This document shows, in pieces, positions 25,881 through 36,317 of a stretch of DNA of 64,000 nucleotides; positions within the stretch are counted from its first letter, which is position 1, and every line of letters begins with the position of its first letter. Below the pieces are notes generated by a model that saw nothing but the letters and a program-made list of their open reading frames with translations, searched no databases and was not told where the DNA came from. The stretch covers positions 105,410-169,409 of the forward strand of contig CAMDPX010000001.1 in assembly GCA_945905295.1 (NCBI GenBank), given 5' to 3'. The translations under genes and the position numbers were made by a program. Source of the DNA: Planctomyces sp. SH-PL62. Lineage in GTDB: Bacteria; Planctomycetota; Planctomycetia; Planctomycetales; Planctomycetaceae.

Positions 25881-27173
25881 CTACACGACCTTGCTTGACG
25901 TTGGCTGCCACAATGCGAGCGCATCATCGCTGAGAGGTTGACCGTTTGCAGCGACCATCAACTCGCGTCCCAGGCGATGCGAGATCGTCGCGAGTTGTCC
26001 CCATCCGGCCGACACCACGCCGGTCTGCAAATCCGCGATCGGAGCGCGACGTTCTTTGACGGCCGCAATGAAATCGGCCAGATGCGGTACTGCCAATTCG
26101 CTGGCGTCGGACGTGAGCGGTTCTTTTGAGTCGTAAACCTTCCAGCCGCCGCGATCGACGACCAGCGTGCCGCGCTCGCCAAAGAACGCGACTGCGGCGT
26201 TACGGCCTTCGGGAGCGTGATTACTCCAGGTGCGGTGTTCCCAGAGGACCGTCTTGTCGCCGCAGTCGAATTGCACATGCAGCGAATCGGGGGTCTCGGC
26301 TTCATCGGTGATGATTCGCTGGCCGCTCGTCGCGCCGATTCGCTGAGGCCACGAAACGTCCAAGCCCCAACGCGCGACATCGAGCAACTGCGAACCCCAT
26401 GCGCCGAGTTCTCCGGCCCCGTGATCCCAGAACCAGCGCCAGTGATAATGGAAACGATTGGCGAGAAATGCTCGCTGCGGCGCGGGGCCGAGCCAAGAGT
26501 CAAAATCGACTCCCGCCGGCGGCTCGTTCGCTACAGCCGGAGTGAGCGGTTGCCGGCGTTGCACGAACCAAGCCTTCGCGAGCGTCACCTTGCCGAGCTG
26601 CCCGCTCTGTACAAGCCGGATCGCCGATTGAAAGTGCGACCCGCTGCGCTGCGGCAAGCCGACCGCGACGATGCGTTGATGGTGCCGAGCCGCTGCGATC
26701 ATCGCCGCCGCTTCACCACCGCGATGACACACGGGCGTTTCAACATACACGTCCTTGCCGGCTTCGCAGGCCAACGTCGTCATCCGCGCGTGCCAATGAT
26801 CGGGTGTCGCAATCACGACCGCATCGACTCGCGGATCGTCGAGCACTTTGCGGAAGTCCCGTTCGGTTCGCGGTGTCGTCCCCTGAGCGTTCTGCACCGC
26901 CTGCATGGCTGCGGGCAACACGTTCTCATCAATGTCGCACAACGTCACGACGTTCGCGTCCTTCAATGACGCGAAACCGCTGGCCAATGCTTTGCCTTGA
27001 TTCCGCACACCGATGACCGCGATATGCAATCGCTCCGCGGCCGAACCCTGAGCCAGTGCTGCGGCTCCGGCCAGCCCCACCATGCCGGCCGCGACCCCGG
27101 CCGCGTTCTGAGCGCTCTTGCCCAGAAACTGTCGGCGATTCAGGTCACGTTTCAGAAAGTCGTCGACGTTCAT
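25881..27173 (-). CDS. Gfo/Idh/MocA family oxidoreductase
   Basis: NRRQFLGKSAQNAAGVAAGMVG; LHIAVIGVRNQGKALASGFA; VDAVVIATPDHWHARMTTLACEAGKDVYVETP. Confidence 0.93.
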   Translation of the reverse strand: MNVDDFLKRDLNRRQFLGKSAQNAAGVAAGMVGLAGAAALAQGSAAERLHIAVIGVRNQGKALASGFASLKDANVVTLCDIDENVLPAAMQAVQNAQGTTPRTERDFRKVLDDPRVDAVVIATPDHWHARMTTLACEAGKDVYVETPVCHRGGEAAAMIAAARHHQRIVAVGLPQRSGSHFQSAIRLVQSGQLGKVTLAKAWFVQRRQPLTPAVANEPPAGVDFDSWLGPAPQRAFLANRFHYHWRWFWDHGAGELGAWGSQLLDVARWGLDVSWPQRIGATSGQRIITDEAETPDSLHVQFDCGDKTVLWEHRTWSNHAPEGRNAAVAFFGERGTLVVDRGGWKVYDSKEPLTSDASELAVPHLADFIAAVKERRAPIADLQTGVVSAGWGQLATISHRLGRELMVAANGQPLSDDALALWQPTSSKVV

Positions 27174-27432
27174 GGTGCGTTGGTGCCGGTCACTGGCACG
27201 ATGGGTTTCCAAACTTTCGATGCGGTGCAGGCAAGCCGCCGACACTCGGCAACTGGCGGGGCAGTCTATCGGTCGAGCCGGGCAATGTCTTGGAAGAACT
27301 GGTTCCGAGAGGCTGGCGGCTTGACGTCACACAGCCGGGGCGGAAGATGTTGCCCAAGTTCGCGATTTCCGGCTCTCTGCGGCGTGGTGCCAGCGGTCAG
27401 CGGAGAACAACGAACCCGGCGATGATGACCGT

Positions 27433-27681
27433 ATGATGCACTCACGATTCTGGATTGGCCGCTTGTTTTGGACGGGAGCGGTGCTGACGTTTGTCGCGTT
27501 GCTGGCAGGCGCGATCTCGTTGGTCTTGCGAGCCGTGGGTGACGCCGGCGGAGCGTCCGGCGTTTGGGGTGTGTTTCTGGTCGCCGCCTGCGCGTGGGTC
27601 ATCGACTTGGTCTCGCTGGTCGCGCTGCTGGCGTGGCGAGCGATCCAAGAGGACGGCGCACCTCGTGAACCGCCACGTTGA
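27433..27681 (+). CDS. Small membrane protein, hypothetical
   Basis: Two hydrophobic segments; open frame. Confidence 0.5.
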   Translation: MMHSRFWIGRLFWTGAVLTFVALLAGAISLVLRAVGDAGGASGVWGVFLVAACAWVIDLVSLVALLAWRAIQEDGAPREPPR

Positions 27682-27734
27682 TTTTGATGTTCTGACGTTT
27701 GATCTCTGCTCCAGCCTTGTGACTCCTTGCTCCC

Positions 27735-28889
27735 ATGCCCATCAAGTTTCGTTGCGATCACTGTCGGCAATTCTTGGGCATCTCGCACAACAAGGCGGGA
27801 ATGCTGGTGGACTGTCCGACGTGCGGGCGGACGATTCGTGTCCCCGATCCTGAAGGCAAGGTTCAGCCGTTGCCGGAATTGAAGCTGAACTTCAAAGACT
27901 CGAAACTCGCCACCGCACTGGAGGAACTCGCGTCACTCGGCCGCGACGACGCCGCACTCGCCGAACCGGAGATGGTGGTTGAGCTAAGCGATAAGCCGCC
28001 GCCACCCAAGTCACCCTCAGAAGCCGCCGCATTGCCGATCGCACCGCCCCCCGCTCCGGTGCCGATTCGCGTCGAGCCAGTCCAGGCCCCGAAACCGATC
28101 CCGATTGAAGTCCACGATTCGCGCAAGCCCGCGCCGGTCGCGTCGATGCAAGAGTTATCCGCGCTGGCCAACTTGCCAACCACGCGCGATCCGGTGACGG
28201 AGCAACCGGTCGTCGATGTCGAAATGCCGTTCGGCCGTCAGGCTGCCGGGCACATTCCCTTCAAACGCGCGGGGACCAGTCGAATCGTGATCGCCGTCTT
28301 GATCGGATTCATTGTGGGATTCGGCGTTGGTCGCTGGGATCGGACGGCGGTGAAGAATTCCGATGGTCCGGGAGGAAAGCCGCTCGTGGGCAAGAATGCC
28401 GCTGTCGATCCCTCCGCAGGGAATTCCAAATCCGTCGCGGTACGTGGTCGCATCACCTATCAAACCGAATCGGGCGAGCGGCGTCCCGATCGCGGGTCGC
28501 GAGTGTTGCTGCTGCCAGAGAAACGTGTCGGCACGACCAAGCTACCGGTCACCGGATTTCGTGCGACAGATGCCGACACGTTGACCGACGCCGACAGCAA
28601 ACTTGCTGCCGCGAGTTTGCACGCACTGGGTGGCGATGTCGCGACGGTCGACGACGCCGGAAACTTTGAATCGTCCGCGCTGCCGCCCGGCACATATCGC
28701 ATCTTGGCTCTGTCCCACTTTCAACGGCGCGACGACCGTGCTCCGATTGAACCGGAGCTCAAAGGGCTGCTCGACAGTTATTTCGACAAGCCGGAGCAGT
28801 TGCTTGGTAAATGCCGTTATCAGATCGACAAAGTCAAAGTCTCCGGCAACGAACCCGCGCCCTGGGATTATTCGTTCGAGCGCGAGTAG
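27735..28889 (+). CDS. Zinc-ribbon N-terminal, TM-anchored hypothetical protein
   Basis: FRCDHCRQFLGISHNKAGMLVDCPTCGRTIRVP; Pro-rich linker; TM IVIAVLIGFIVGFGVG; C-terminal extracytoplasmic domain. Confidence 0.8.
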   Translation: MPIKFRCDHCRQFLGISHNKAGMLVDCPTCGRTIRVPDPEGKVQPLPELKLNFKDSKLATALEELASLGRDDAALAEPEMVVELSDKPPPPKSPSEAAALPIAPPPAPVPIRVEPVQAPKPIPIEVHDSRKPAPVASMQELSALANLPTTRDPVTEQPVVDVEMPFGRQAAGHIPFKRAGTSRIVIAVLIGFIVGFGVGRWDRTAVKNSDGPGGKPLVGKNAAVDPSAGNSKSVAVRGRITYQTESGERRPDRGSRVLLLPEKRVGTTKLPVTGFRATDADTLTDADSKLAAASLHALGGDVATVDDAGNFESSALPPGTYRILALSHFQRRDDRAPIEPELKGLLDSYFDKPEQLLGKCRYQIDKVKVSGNEPAPWDYSFERE

Positions 28890-29041
28890 ATACCTCTAAA
28901 ATCTCGCCATTGGGCTTGTCCCAGTGGTTCCCGCGCTCTGCAGCTACGGTCAAGCCGATCCCGATTCGCAAGCCGTCGCTGCAGAGCGTGAGAACCACCC
29001 CGGCGAGCAGGGGGGCGGGGTTTTCATTCTGAGCGCAACAA

Positions 29042-29073
29042 AAACCCAGGCTCGTTCGCACGAGCCTGGGTTT
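29042..29073. terminator. Hairpin terminator between convergent genes
   Basis: aaacccaggctcgttcgcacgagcctgggttt. Confidence 0.8.
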
Positions 29074-29109
29074 GCATTTCCAGAACGACGTCAGATCAAA
29101 CAACCGCCT

Positions 29110-30126
29110 TCAGCGACAACAACTGGGTGCCGCTCCGCAGCACGACGGAGCCGGGCGGCAGCAGGAGACCGCCGGTTGACAGCAGCTCCCAGCCGGAGCC
29201 ACGCAGCAAGTCGGAGCGGGTGCGCACGCCGGAGCTGGGCAGCAAACCGCGACTTGAATCTTCTTCTCGACCATGCGGCAGACGCAGACTTGGATTTCCT
29301 TCTCGACCTTGTACGGCACCATCACGGTGCATTGCACTTCCTTCTCTTCCATGACCGGCTTGCAGCAGACGACCGTGCGGGTGCCGGTCTTCTTCTCCGC
29401 GACGTGGACGAAGTATTGCACTTCGCGAGTGTGCGTTTCGCACTTGGGGACACACACCTTCTGAGTACAGGTTCGCGTCACCGGCTTGCAGACGGTCTCG
29501 TCGTACTCGAACGGCTGGTCTTCACAGACGACCTTGTGGACCGTGACGTCGATTTCCTTCTGGATCACTTCCGGCACCCAGACCTTTTGTGTGCAGGTCG
29601 TCATTTGCGGGCAGCAAGTCGGACGGCCGCAATCGTCGCAGCCGCGGACGAACGTCTGAACTTGAACTTGGCGATCTGCCCAATGTCCGCCTTGCTCGCA
29701 AACGGTCCGCTTCTCCGTGGACGCGACGCACTTGGCAACCTTGCGAACGCCTTGTCGTTTCTCCGTATGCGGGACCATCACCGTGAATTCGGTGGTCACG
29801 TCTTTCCACTCCGGCACCGAGACCTGAAACGTCTCTTGGCGAGTGTGCGGCTCCGCCTTCCACTCGCAGTATTCGTAGGCGACTTCTTTCCGCTCTTCGA
29901 CCATCTTGCAGACCGTAATCTTGCGAGTGTGTGTTTCCGGACGGCACTCGGTGATGCAGACCTTGCGAGTCTCCATCGTCATTTGCGGCACGAGCACGGT
30001 CCGCTCGACCATGCAGGTGGCGGGAGCCGGACAGGCCGGCTGACTACAGTGGTCGGCGGAAACAGGACTGCTCGGAACGACCAGGAATCCGAGGGCGGCG
30101 AGGCTGACCCACAAGAGCTTCTTCAT
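29110..30126 (-). CDS. Secreted Cys-rich repetitive protein, planctomycete cell-wall/YTV-like
   Basis: Signal peptide; repeats such as CTQKVWVPEVIQKEIDVTVHKVVC / CTQKVCVPKCETHTREVQYFV / CTVMVPYKVEKEIQVCVC; CC-rich tail. Confidence 0.75.
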   Translation of the reverse strand: MKKLLWVSLAALGFLVVPSSPVSADHCSQPACPAPATCMVERTVLVPQMTMETRKVCITECRPETHTRKITVCKMVEERKEVAYEYCEWKAEPHTRQETFQVSVPEWKDVTTEFTVMVPHTEKRQGVRKVAKCVASTEKRTVCEQGGHWADRQVQVQTFVRGCDDCGRPTCCPQMTTCTQKVWVPEVIQKEIDVTVHKVVCEDQPFEYDETVCKPVTRTCTQKVCVPKCETHTREVQYFVHVAEKKTGTRTVVCCKPVMEEKEVQCTVMVPYKVEKEIQVCVCRMVEKKIQVAVCCPAPACAPAPTCCVAPAGSCCQPAVSCCRPAPSCCGAAPSCCR

Positions 30127-30333
30127 GTTGCTTTCCTTTCGACGGGAGAAAACGGATCACACGGTGGCAGAATCAGTGAAGTGAGCCGCGTCCATTTGGT
30201 CCGTCCGATGACGGCAGCGAAATGCGCGACGTTGCCGAGCAAATTACCGCAACAACTCGCCGCCGAGAAGCGCTAAAATGGGAAAGATGGGTAATGTGGG
30301 AATCCACAAGTTTTCCAAGCCAAACACGATTCA

Positions 30334-31518
30334 TCAGGCCAGGATCGCCACGACCTCAGTTTGCAGAGCTCCACCTGTGACATGCACTTGGCTCTGCGGA
30401 TCGACGAAGACGTTGATTTCCGAACGGACGCCGAATTCCGGCAGATAGATGCCCGGCTCGACCGAGAAGCACGTTCGCGGCAGGATCAATCGTTCCTCGT
30501 GTGTTTCAAGGTTGTCCATGTTGGCCCCGTTACCGTGAACCTCTTGGCCGATGCTATGGCCGGTGCGATGCACGAAGCGATCGCCATATCCGGCCGCGAC
30601 GATGACCGCTCGGCAGGCATCATCGACTTCCCAACCTTGCAGCGGTCGTTTCGCCGCGAAGGCAGACTTCACACACGCGATCGCCGCATCGCGAGCCGCG
30701 GCGACAATCGCGAATACGTCGGCGATGCGAGCCGGCACGGTCTCGCCAACAAAGCCGGTGCGTGTCAGATCGCTGTAAACGGCGCGCGGTTGATCGAGCT
30801 TGCCCCACAAGTCGATCAACACGAAGTCGCCGCGTCGGATCGTCGTGTTCGCGCCGGTGCCGGTCTCGTAATGCGGGTCGCCGGAGTTCGGTCCGACGCC
30901 GACGATCGGCGGGTGATAAGTCGTCACTCCGTACTTCGCGAAGTGATCCATGATGACGTCCCGCACGGCGACTTCATTTGACTCACCGCGCGAGCGGATC
31001 TCGTCGGCGATGAACTTCCACGCCACGCCATAGGCGCTGTCGGTCACCTTCTCTGCCGCGAAGTGCGATTGGATTTGGTCGTCGTCCCAAGCCGCCTCGA
31101 AGAGCTGAATCAAATCTCCCGACGAGCCGACTTCAATACCCAATGACTTCACCAGTTCCACGGTCCCCGCATCCGCACGCGAGACATAGGGGTTGCCGTT
31201 GCGGGGCGAGTACTCCATCGCCACGCGTTTCATGCCGCCGAGCAGTTGAGCGATTCCCGCTTCGAGTTCTTGCCACTTGAGATAAACCGTCTTCGATCCC
31301 GGCAGGTGATCGAGAGAGCCGGTTTCAATCCGATGGACCAGCCGCATCGGCTCACTGCGTGCCGGCACGCAGTAGAAGAATCGTCGCGACATGACCGGCA
31401 TCTCGCCCATACCGAGCACTCGCCGAGCCAGCACGTTGCTGCCACGAAAGTCGTAGAGCAACCAACCATCAAAACCAAATTGCTGCAAAGCCTGTTGAAT
31501 CGCGGGAAGGTCAATCAT
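30334..31518 (-). CDS. M24 family Xaa-Pro peptidase-like
   Basis: GVGPNSGDPHYETGTGANTTIRRGDFVLIDLWGK...FVHRTGHSIGQEVHGNGANMDN...CFSVEPGIYLPEFGVRSEI. Confidence 0.93.
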   Translation of the reverse strand: MIDLPAIQQALQQFGFDGWLLYDFRGSNVLARRVLGMGEMPVMSRRFFYCVPARSEPMRLVHRIETGSLDHLPGSKTVYLKWQELEAGIAQLLGGMKRVAMEYSPRNGNPYVSRADAGTVELVKSLGIEVGSSGDLIQLFEAAWDDDQIQSHFAAEKVTDSAYGVAWKFIADEIRSRGESNEVAVRDVIMDHFAKYGVTTYHPPIVGVGPNSGDPHYETGTGANTTIRRGDFVLIDLWGKLDQPRAVYSDLTRTGFVGETVPARIADVFAIVAAARDAAIACVKSAFAAKRPLQGWEVDDACRAVIVAAGYGDRFVHRTGHSIGQEVHGNGANMDNLETHEERLILPRTCFSVEPGIYLPEFGVRSEINVFVDPQSQVHVTGGALQTEVVAILA

Positions 31519-31530
31519 GAAGTCTCCATA

Positions 31531-31612
31531 GTAGGTCAGCCTTTCCAGGCTGACCTGTTTTACGTTTGACGCGGTTGTGAACGTTGGGGTCAGGCTAGAA
31601 AGCCTGACCTAC
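31531..31612. repeat. GTAG-hairpin ... hairpin-CTAC element
   Basis: GTAG 31531-31534, GTCAGCC-tttcca-GGCTGAC, ... GTCAGGC-tagaaa-GCCTGAC, CTAC 31609-31612. Confidence 0.9.
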
Positions 31613-33852
31613 GGTTCCTTCGGCAACGCCCGAATCCAGCGTTCGATCAAGTCGACCGCTTCGGTGTCGATCACATTGCTGGCGATGTGCGGCATCCGGC
31701 CGAGACCGATCTTCTTCATGCGATGCAAAACCATCGACCGCGCCGGATCGCCGGGGACGAGCACTTTCGGGTCGGACAACTCGAACAATCCTTGTCCCGG
31801 ACGCACGCCGACCGTACCCGTTTCCTTGAGCGGCAACGATGCCAACAAAATGAACTCGGCATTTCCGCCACCCCACTTGCGATGACAGTGCGAGCAGTTC
31901 GCGTGCAGATACGACCGAGCGCGGGCGTCGAGCGATTGCCGCTCATCGTGATAATTCGCCAGCGGCGGATGAGCCACCTCCGGCTTGGATGGCAGCGGCT
32001 TCGTGAAGTAGCCGAGATCATTCAAGTGCTTGAGTTGGTTCTTCGGTTTTCCATCGCCGTAATCGAAGTCCCGATTCATCTGCGCCGTCGTTGCACCGAG
32101 CACGTACTTCGCCGCCATCGTGTGACAGAGGGTGCATTCGGCTCGACTTGGGAAGTGCCACTTCTGCTCGCGCACGCCGTTCGGTGCTGACTTGTCTTTG
32201 ATCTTGAAGACGCGGTCCGCCCCCTTCGCTTCCAGCAACTCAGCGTCGGTTTGTTCGTCGTTCCAAACGTAGGTGTAGCCGTTCCAGACTTGAGCGCCGT
32301 ACTCGTCGTCGTTGCCGGGCATCTTGATGTAATGCAGCAGCCGAGTCTCCAGCCGCCGCTTGGTCTTCGGATTACCCGGTTCGGTCTCCAGCGAGAACGT
32401 CTTCACGAACACGGTGCCATCGGGGAATCGCCAACCCGGCAACGAACCCGGCGCGGGAGCCGGATAGATGACCGTATCGAACTCAATCTTGCCGTCACCG
32501 GGGACCGCCATGAAGCGATCCTTGGTCGCGCCGTCCGACCACAACGGAGCGATCACGTCATACGGAATCACTCCCGCCGCCGGCTTGTGGTCTTTGACGC
32601 TCGCGAACAGACCGGTTTCGCTCAGCTTGCTAGGGAATGGCACCTTCGGCTGAGTGCTCGGCGGAACGGGGACGAGTTGATGCAGGCCCCCTCCCGCGAA
32701 ATCGACGAATAAGATCTCGCCAGCCGTGTCTTGGATGATCTCGACGATGCGGACCTGTGTATCGCACAGCTCGCGATGCTCGGTCACTTTTTTCGTCTTC
32801 GCGTCGTAGCGCAGCATCCAGACTTTGCCGGTGTCGTAGTCGCCGTAGATGTATGCGCCCGCCAATTCCGGCAGACGCTTGCCGTGATACACCCAGCCGC
32901 CGGTGATTGATCGGAAGTCGGTGTGCGAGTGCTCGACGATCGGGTCAATGAACGGCGACGGTCCCTTCGGCCGCTCGGGCCGGAAGGGATGCAAGCCTTC
33001 GCGCACGCTCCAGCCGTAATTCCCGCCGCGTTGGATGAGGTACACCATCTCCCACAAATCTTGTCCGACTTCACCCGCCCACATCTGGCCCGTCGGAGCG
33101 TCGAAGCTGAATTTCCAAACTTGGCGATGCCCGTAAGACCAAATCTCGCCACGCGCTTTCGAGTCGCCGACAAACGGGTTGTCCTTCGGGATGCCATACG
33201 CCTGGCCGTCACTCGGATGATCGACATCCAACCGCAGGATCGCGCCGAGCAAATCGGTCAGGTCTTGGCCGGTCTGCAACGAATCCGCGATCCCGCTGCC
33301 GTCGCCCGTTACGAGATACAGCATCCCATCCAACCCGAATCGCACACACCCACCGTTGTGTCCGCCGGAGGGCCATTCGAGGAGCGTCGTCTCCGACTTC
33401 TCATCCGCCTTGAGCGTTTCGCCGCGTGCGACCGTCAATCGAGACAGCCGGCTCCCTTTCGGCGATGGGTTCGCGGAATCCGCGACGCTCGTGACGTAGA
33501 GGAATCCGTTCTTCTCAAACTGCGGATGAGCCACGATGCCGTACACCGTCCGCTTCAAGTCTACGACCAGTTGCGGCTGCGGTTCCTTGGCCGAGCCATC
33601 GAGCACCCAAATTTTCCCCGGCCGTTCAGCCACCATCAGCCGCTTCGATCCCGGCACGACCGCCGCCGACAATGGCTCGAACAATTTCAGTTTCGGATAC
33701 GCCAACTCCAACCGATACGGGTCCGGCGGCTCCGGCGAGCCGACCACTTTCGAGGTCGTCCACGGCGTCCGTTCCGCCGCACACAGTTCACTCACCGGTC
33801 CACTCAACAACAGAATGCAAAACGACGTGACCCACCCGCAACTCTTGAGCAT
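31609..33852 (-). CDS. PQQ-type sugar dehydrogenase fused to SO2930-like cytochrome c region
   Basis: LEWPSGGHNGGCVRFGLDGMLYLVTGDGSG...; C-terminal CTLCHTM and CSHCHRKWGGG motifs. Confidence 0.88.
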   Translation of the reverse strand: MLKSCGWVTSFCILLLSGPVSELCAAERTPWTTSKVVGSPEPPDPYRLELAYPKLKLFEPLSAAVVPGSKRLMVAERPGKIWVLDGSAKEPQPQLVVDLKRTVYGIVAHPQFEKNGFLYVTSVADSANPSPKGSRLSRLTVARGETLKADEKSETTLLEWPSGGHNGGCVRFGLDGMLYLVTGDGSGIADSLQTGQDLTDLLGAILRLDVDHPSDGQAYGIPKDNPFVGDSKARGEIWSYGHRQVWKFSFDAPTGQMWAGEVGQDLWEMVYLIQRGGNYGWSVREGLHPFRPERPKGPSPFIDPIVEHSHTDFRSITGGWVYHGKRLPELAGAYIYGDYDTGKVWMLRYDAKTKKVTEHRELCDTQVRIVEIIQDTAGEILFVDFAGGGLHQLVPVPPSTQPKVPFPSKLSETGLFASVKDHKPAAGVIPYDVIAPLWSDGATKDRFMAVPGDGKIEFDTVIYPAPAPGSLPGWRFPDGTVFVKTFSLETEPGNPKTKRRLETRLLHYIKMPGNDDEYGAQVWNGYTYVWNDEQTDAELLEAKGADRVFKIKDKSAPNGVREQKWHFPSRAECTLCHTMAAKYVLGATTAQMNRDFDYGDGKPKNQLKHLNDLGYFTKPLPSKPEVAHPPLANYHDERQSLDARARSYLHANCSHCHRKWGGGNAEFILLASLPLKETGTVGVRPGQGLFELSDPKVLVPGDPARSMVLHRMKKIGLGRMPHIASNVIDTEAVDLIERWIRALPKEP

Positions 33853-33997
33853 GATCGCCTCCGACAACGATGACACGCGGCACTATCAAGACGCGGCGAG
33901 AGTCTATTCAGGCAGCGCGGACAACATCCAGCATCGCGCCCATTGAACCCGCATTGATTGTCCGGTCGCCACGCTCGCCAAGTGCATGGACTGTCTT

Positions 33998-34070
33998 CAT
34001 CATTTTGTTCCCCATGATTTTGCCACTCCTCCGCCTCATGAATCACAGAATCATGGGACACAAAATCATG
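33998..34070. repeat. Imperfect inverted repeat CACAGAATCATGGGACACAAAATCATG
   Basis: 27-nt arms 33998-34024 and 34044-34070; internal direct repeat AATCATG. Confidence 0.8.
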
Positions 34071-34093
34071 TTCTCGCGAACGGGAGACAATTC

Positions 34094-36157
34094 ATGCCCG
34101 CAACACATCGACGAAGTTTGGGGTTTTGTCTGTTTTGGTTGCTCGCAGCAGTGCCAATCCGCGCCGCGGAGCCGACGCTGATTTCGATTGATGACCTCTA
34201 TCGCTCCGATGCACCGCAGGGCTTGGTGATCTCGCCGAGCGGTGACAGCGCGATCTACTCGCGGCGCTGGGCCGAGCGATCATCGCGGACGTTCCGATTC
34301 TCGTTGTGGCGAGTTGAAGGGGACGCGGCGAATCGTCGATCCCTCGAAGAGGGCGAACCGGATGCGCGGTCGCCGCTGTTGTCGCCGGATGGGAAGTGGA
34401 TCGTGTTTCTTTCGACGCGACCGCTCCCGGATGGCAAGCCGGCATTCGAGCCGGTCCCGCCGTACTCCGATCCAGCCACTGACATCTGGCTAATGCCGGC
34501 CACCGGAGGCAAACCGATCCCGCTGTTCGGCCGCGACAAACCCTACGGCCGAGTCTTCAGCGATCCCTTCTACGGCCACATCAGCTTCTCGCCCGACGGA
34601 AAGCGATTTGCCTTCGTGGCTGACGATGGAGTCGATCCGCGCACTGCCGAAGAGAAAACCAACAACGTGCAGATCGTGCGTGAGGATCAAGGCGAAGGGT
34701 ACGAAGGCTATCGGCCCGCTCAGATTTGGATCGCCGATTTGCTCGATCAACCGACCAACGTTGCCTCCACGCGAGTGACTCGCGTGACCAACGATGACGT
34801 GTGGTATGGCGATCCGCAGTGGCTGCCTGATGGCAAAGCGCTGATCGTCCACGCCAACCGCACTTCCGACCGCGAGTCGGTGCGATACAGCATCAACCAC
34901 AACTTCGATCTCTGGCAGATCGAGTTATCCGGCGCGGGCTCGTCGCAGATTCGGCAACTCACGTTCGACATCGGCCCGGATGTCTCGCCGCGTCTTTCGC
35001 CCGACGGCAAACGGCTCGTGCATCTGTGCGTGCCGCGCCAAGGCTCGCACGCCGACGTCTTCAATCTGATGGTCATGGACCTGACGACCGGCGGCGTCAC
35101 CTCGCGAGTGCTGTTCGATCACCACGGAGCGAAAGCCGATCAACCACCGCAATTGCCGCCGGCGTTTCCGTTGCCGCGCGACTGCTGGCTGTCGAATGAG
35201 AAGATTCAATTCAACGCACCCAATCGGACCGGCAACAAGATGCAGGTGATCGACCTCAGCCAAGGTGTGGCTGCCTTGCCGGAAGTGGGTCGGGATGGAA
35301 TCCCAACCGACAAGCTTGCTGCCGCAAGAGTCAAACTCGCGCCGCCGGCCGACGAGTATTTGAAAGATCGCATCATCGCGAAGGGTGAGCTGGTCTCGTG
35401 GAGGAGTTTCGATGGCCAGATCATCGAGGGCATCTTCACTCGGCCGACCACGCCCGCCGTGAAGCCGCCATTCAAGATGGTGCTGTATCCGCATGGTGGT
35501 CCGCATAGCCGCTCGTCTCTGGGCTTTGATTTTGCCGTGCAGGTTTTCGCCGCGAACGGCTACTCCGTCTTCCAGCCGAACTACCGAGGGAGCGCCGGCT
35601 ATGGCCAGCGCTTCATCGACGCCGACCGCTTCGACTTCGGCGGCGGAGATATGCAAGACATCCTCACCGGCATCGAGCACTTGGTTCGCGAAGGACAGGT
35701 CGATGCGAAACGGCAGTTCGTCTACGGCATCAGCTACGGTGGCTACACGACCTGTTCATTGATCGGCCAGACGAATCAGTTCCGAGCCGCCGTGCCGCAA
35801 AACGCCGTCACCGATCTCAATGTGATGTGGGGGCTGACCGACATCCAAAGCTGGACCGAATGGGAATTCGGCGGCCTCCCCTGGGAAGTCCCACAACTCA
35901 TGCGCGACCACAGCCCGCTGACGTTCGCGTCGCGAGTGCAGACACCCACTCTCATCCTCCACGCCGCCAACGACCGCCGCTGCCCGCTCCCGATGGGCCG
36001 CATGTTCTATCGAGCCTTGAAGTCCGCCGATGTCGAAACGCAAATGGTCATCTACCCCGATGAGGGCCACCCAATCAAACAACTCCCACATCAGGAAGAC
36101 GTGTTGCGCCGAGTGCTCGATTGGTTCGCCAAGCACGACGTTGGCAAACGCGAGTAG
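34094..36157 (+). CDS. S9 family peptidase (prolyl oligopeptidase-like)
   Basis: WD40-like beta-propeller N-terminus; PHGGPHSRSSLGFDFAVQ...GISYGGYTTCSLIGQ...PTLILHAANDRRCPLPMGRMFYRALK...YPDEGHPI. Confidence 0.93.
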   Translation: MPATHRRSLGFCLFWLLAAVPIRAAEPTLISIDDLYRSDAPQGLVISPSGDSAIYSRRWAERSSRTFRFSLWRVEGDAANRRSLEEGEPDARSPLLSPDGKWIVFLSTRPLPDGKPAFEPVPPYSDPATDIWLMPATGGKPIPLFGRDKPYGRVFSDPFYGHISFSPDGKRFAFVADDGVDPRTAEEKTNNVQIVREDQGEGYEGYRPAQIWIADLLDQPTNVASTRVTRVTNDDVWYGDPQWLPDGKALIVHANRTSDRESVRYSINHNFDLWQIELSGAGSSQIRQLTFDIGPDVSPRLSPDGKRLVHLCVPRQGSHADVFNLMVMDLTTGGVTSRVLFDHHGAKADQPPQLPPAFPLPRDCWLSNEKIQFNAPNRTGNKMQVIDLSQGVAALPEVGRDGIPTDKLAAARVKLAPPADEYLKDRIIAKGELVSWRSFDGQIIEGIFTRPTTPAVKPPFKMVLYPHGGPHSRSSLGFDFAVQVFAANGYSVFQPNYRGSAGYGQRFIDADRFDFGGGDMQDILTGIEHLVREGQVDAKRQFVYGISYGGYTTCSLIGQTNQFRAAVPQNAVTDLNVMWGLTDIQSWTEWEFGGLPWEVPQLMRDHSPLTFASRVQTPTLILHAANDRRCPLPMGRMFYRALKSADVETQMVIYPDEGHPIKQLPHQEDVLRRVLDWFAKHDVGKRE

Positions 36158-36317
36158 CCCGATGGTCCGAAAGTTGAGTAGCGATTTCGTTGCTCGGTTG
36201 CGGTTGACGATTCGCGTTCAACAAGGAGTATTGGAAAACCGTTCGGACCGAGTGTAGTCTGCATGCGTGGAATGGCCCCAACAATCGGTCGGAACACGGC
36301 ATTCAGGAGCCACGCTG

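Noticed and set aside
29042-29073. Treating the AAACCCAGGCTCG hairpin as a REP element
   Set aside because: It sits between convergent genes with A/T-flanked stem ends and fits a bidirectional terminator; no second copy in the window.
28924-30276. 450-aa plus-strand ORF
   Set aside because: Antisense to the Cys-rich secreted protein, which has a signal peptide and repeats; the plus-strand frame looks like a shadow.
32923-33873. 316-aa plus-strand ORF
   Set aside because: Antisense to the sugar dehydrogenase gene; shadow frame.
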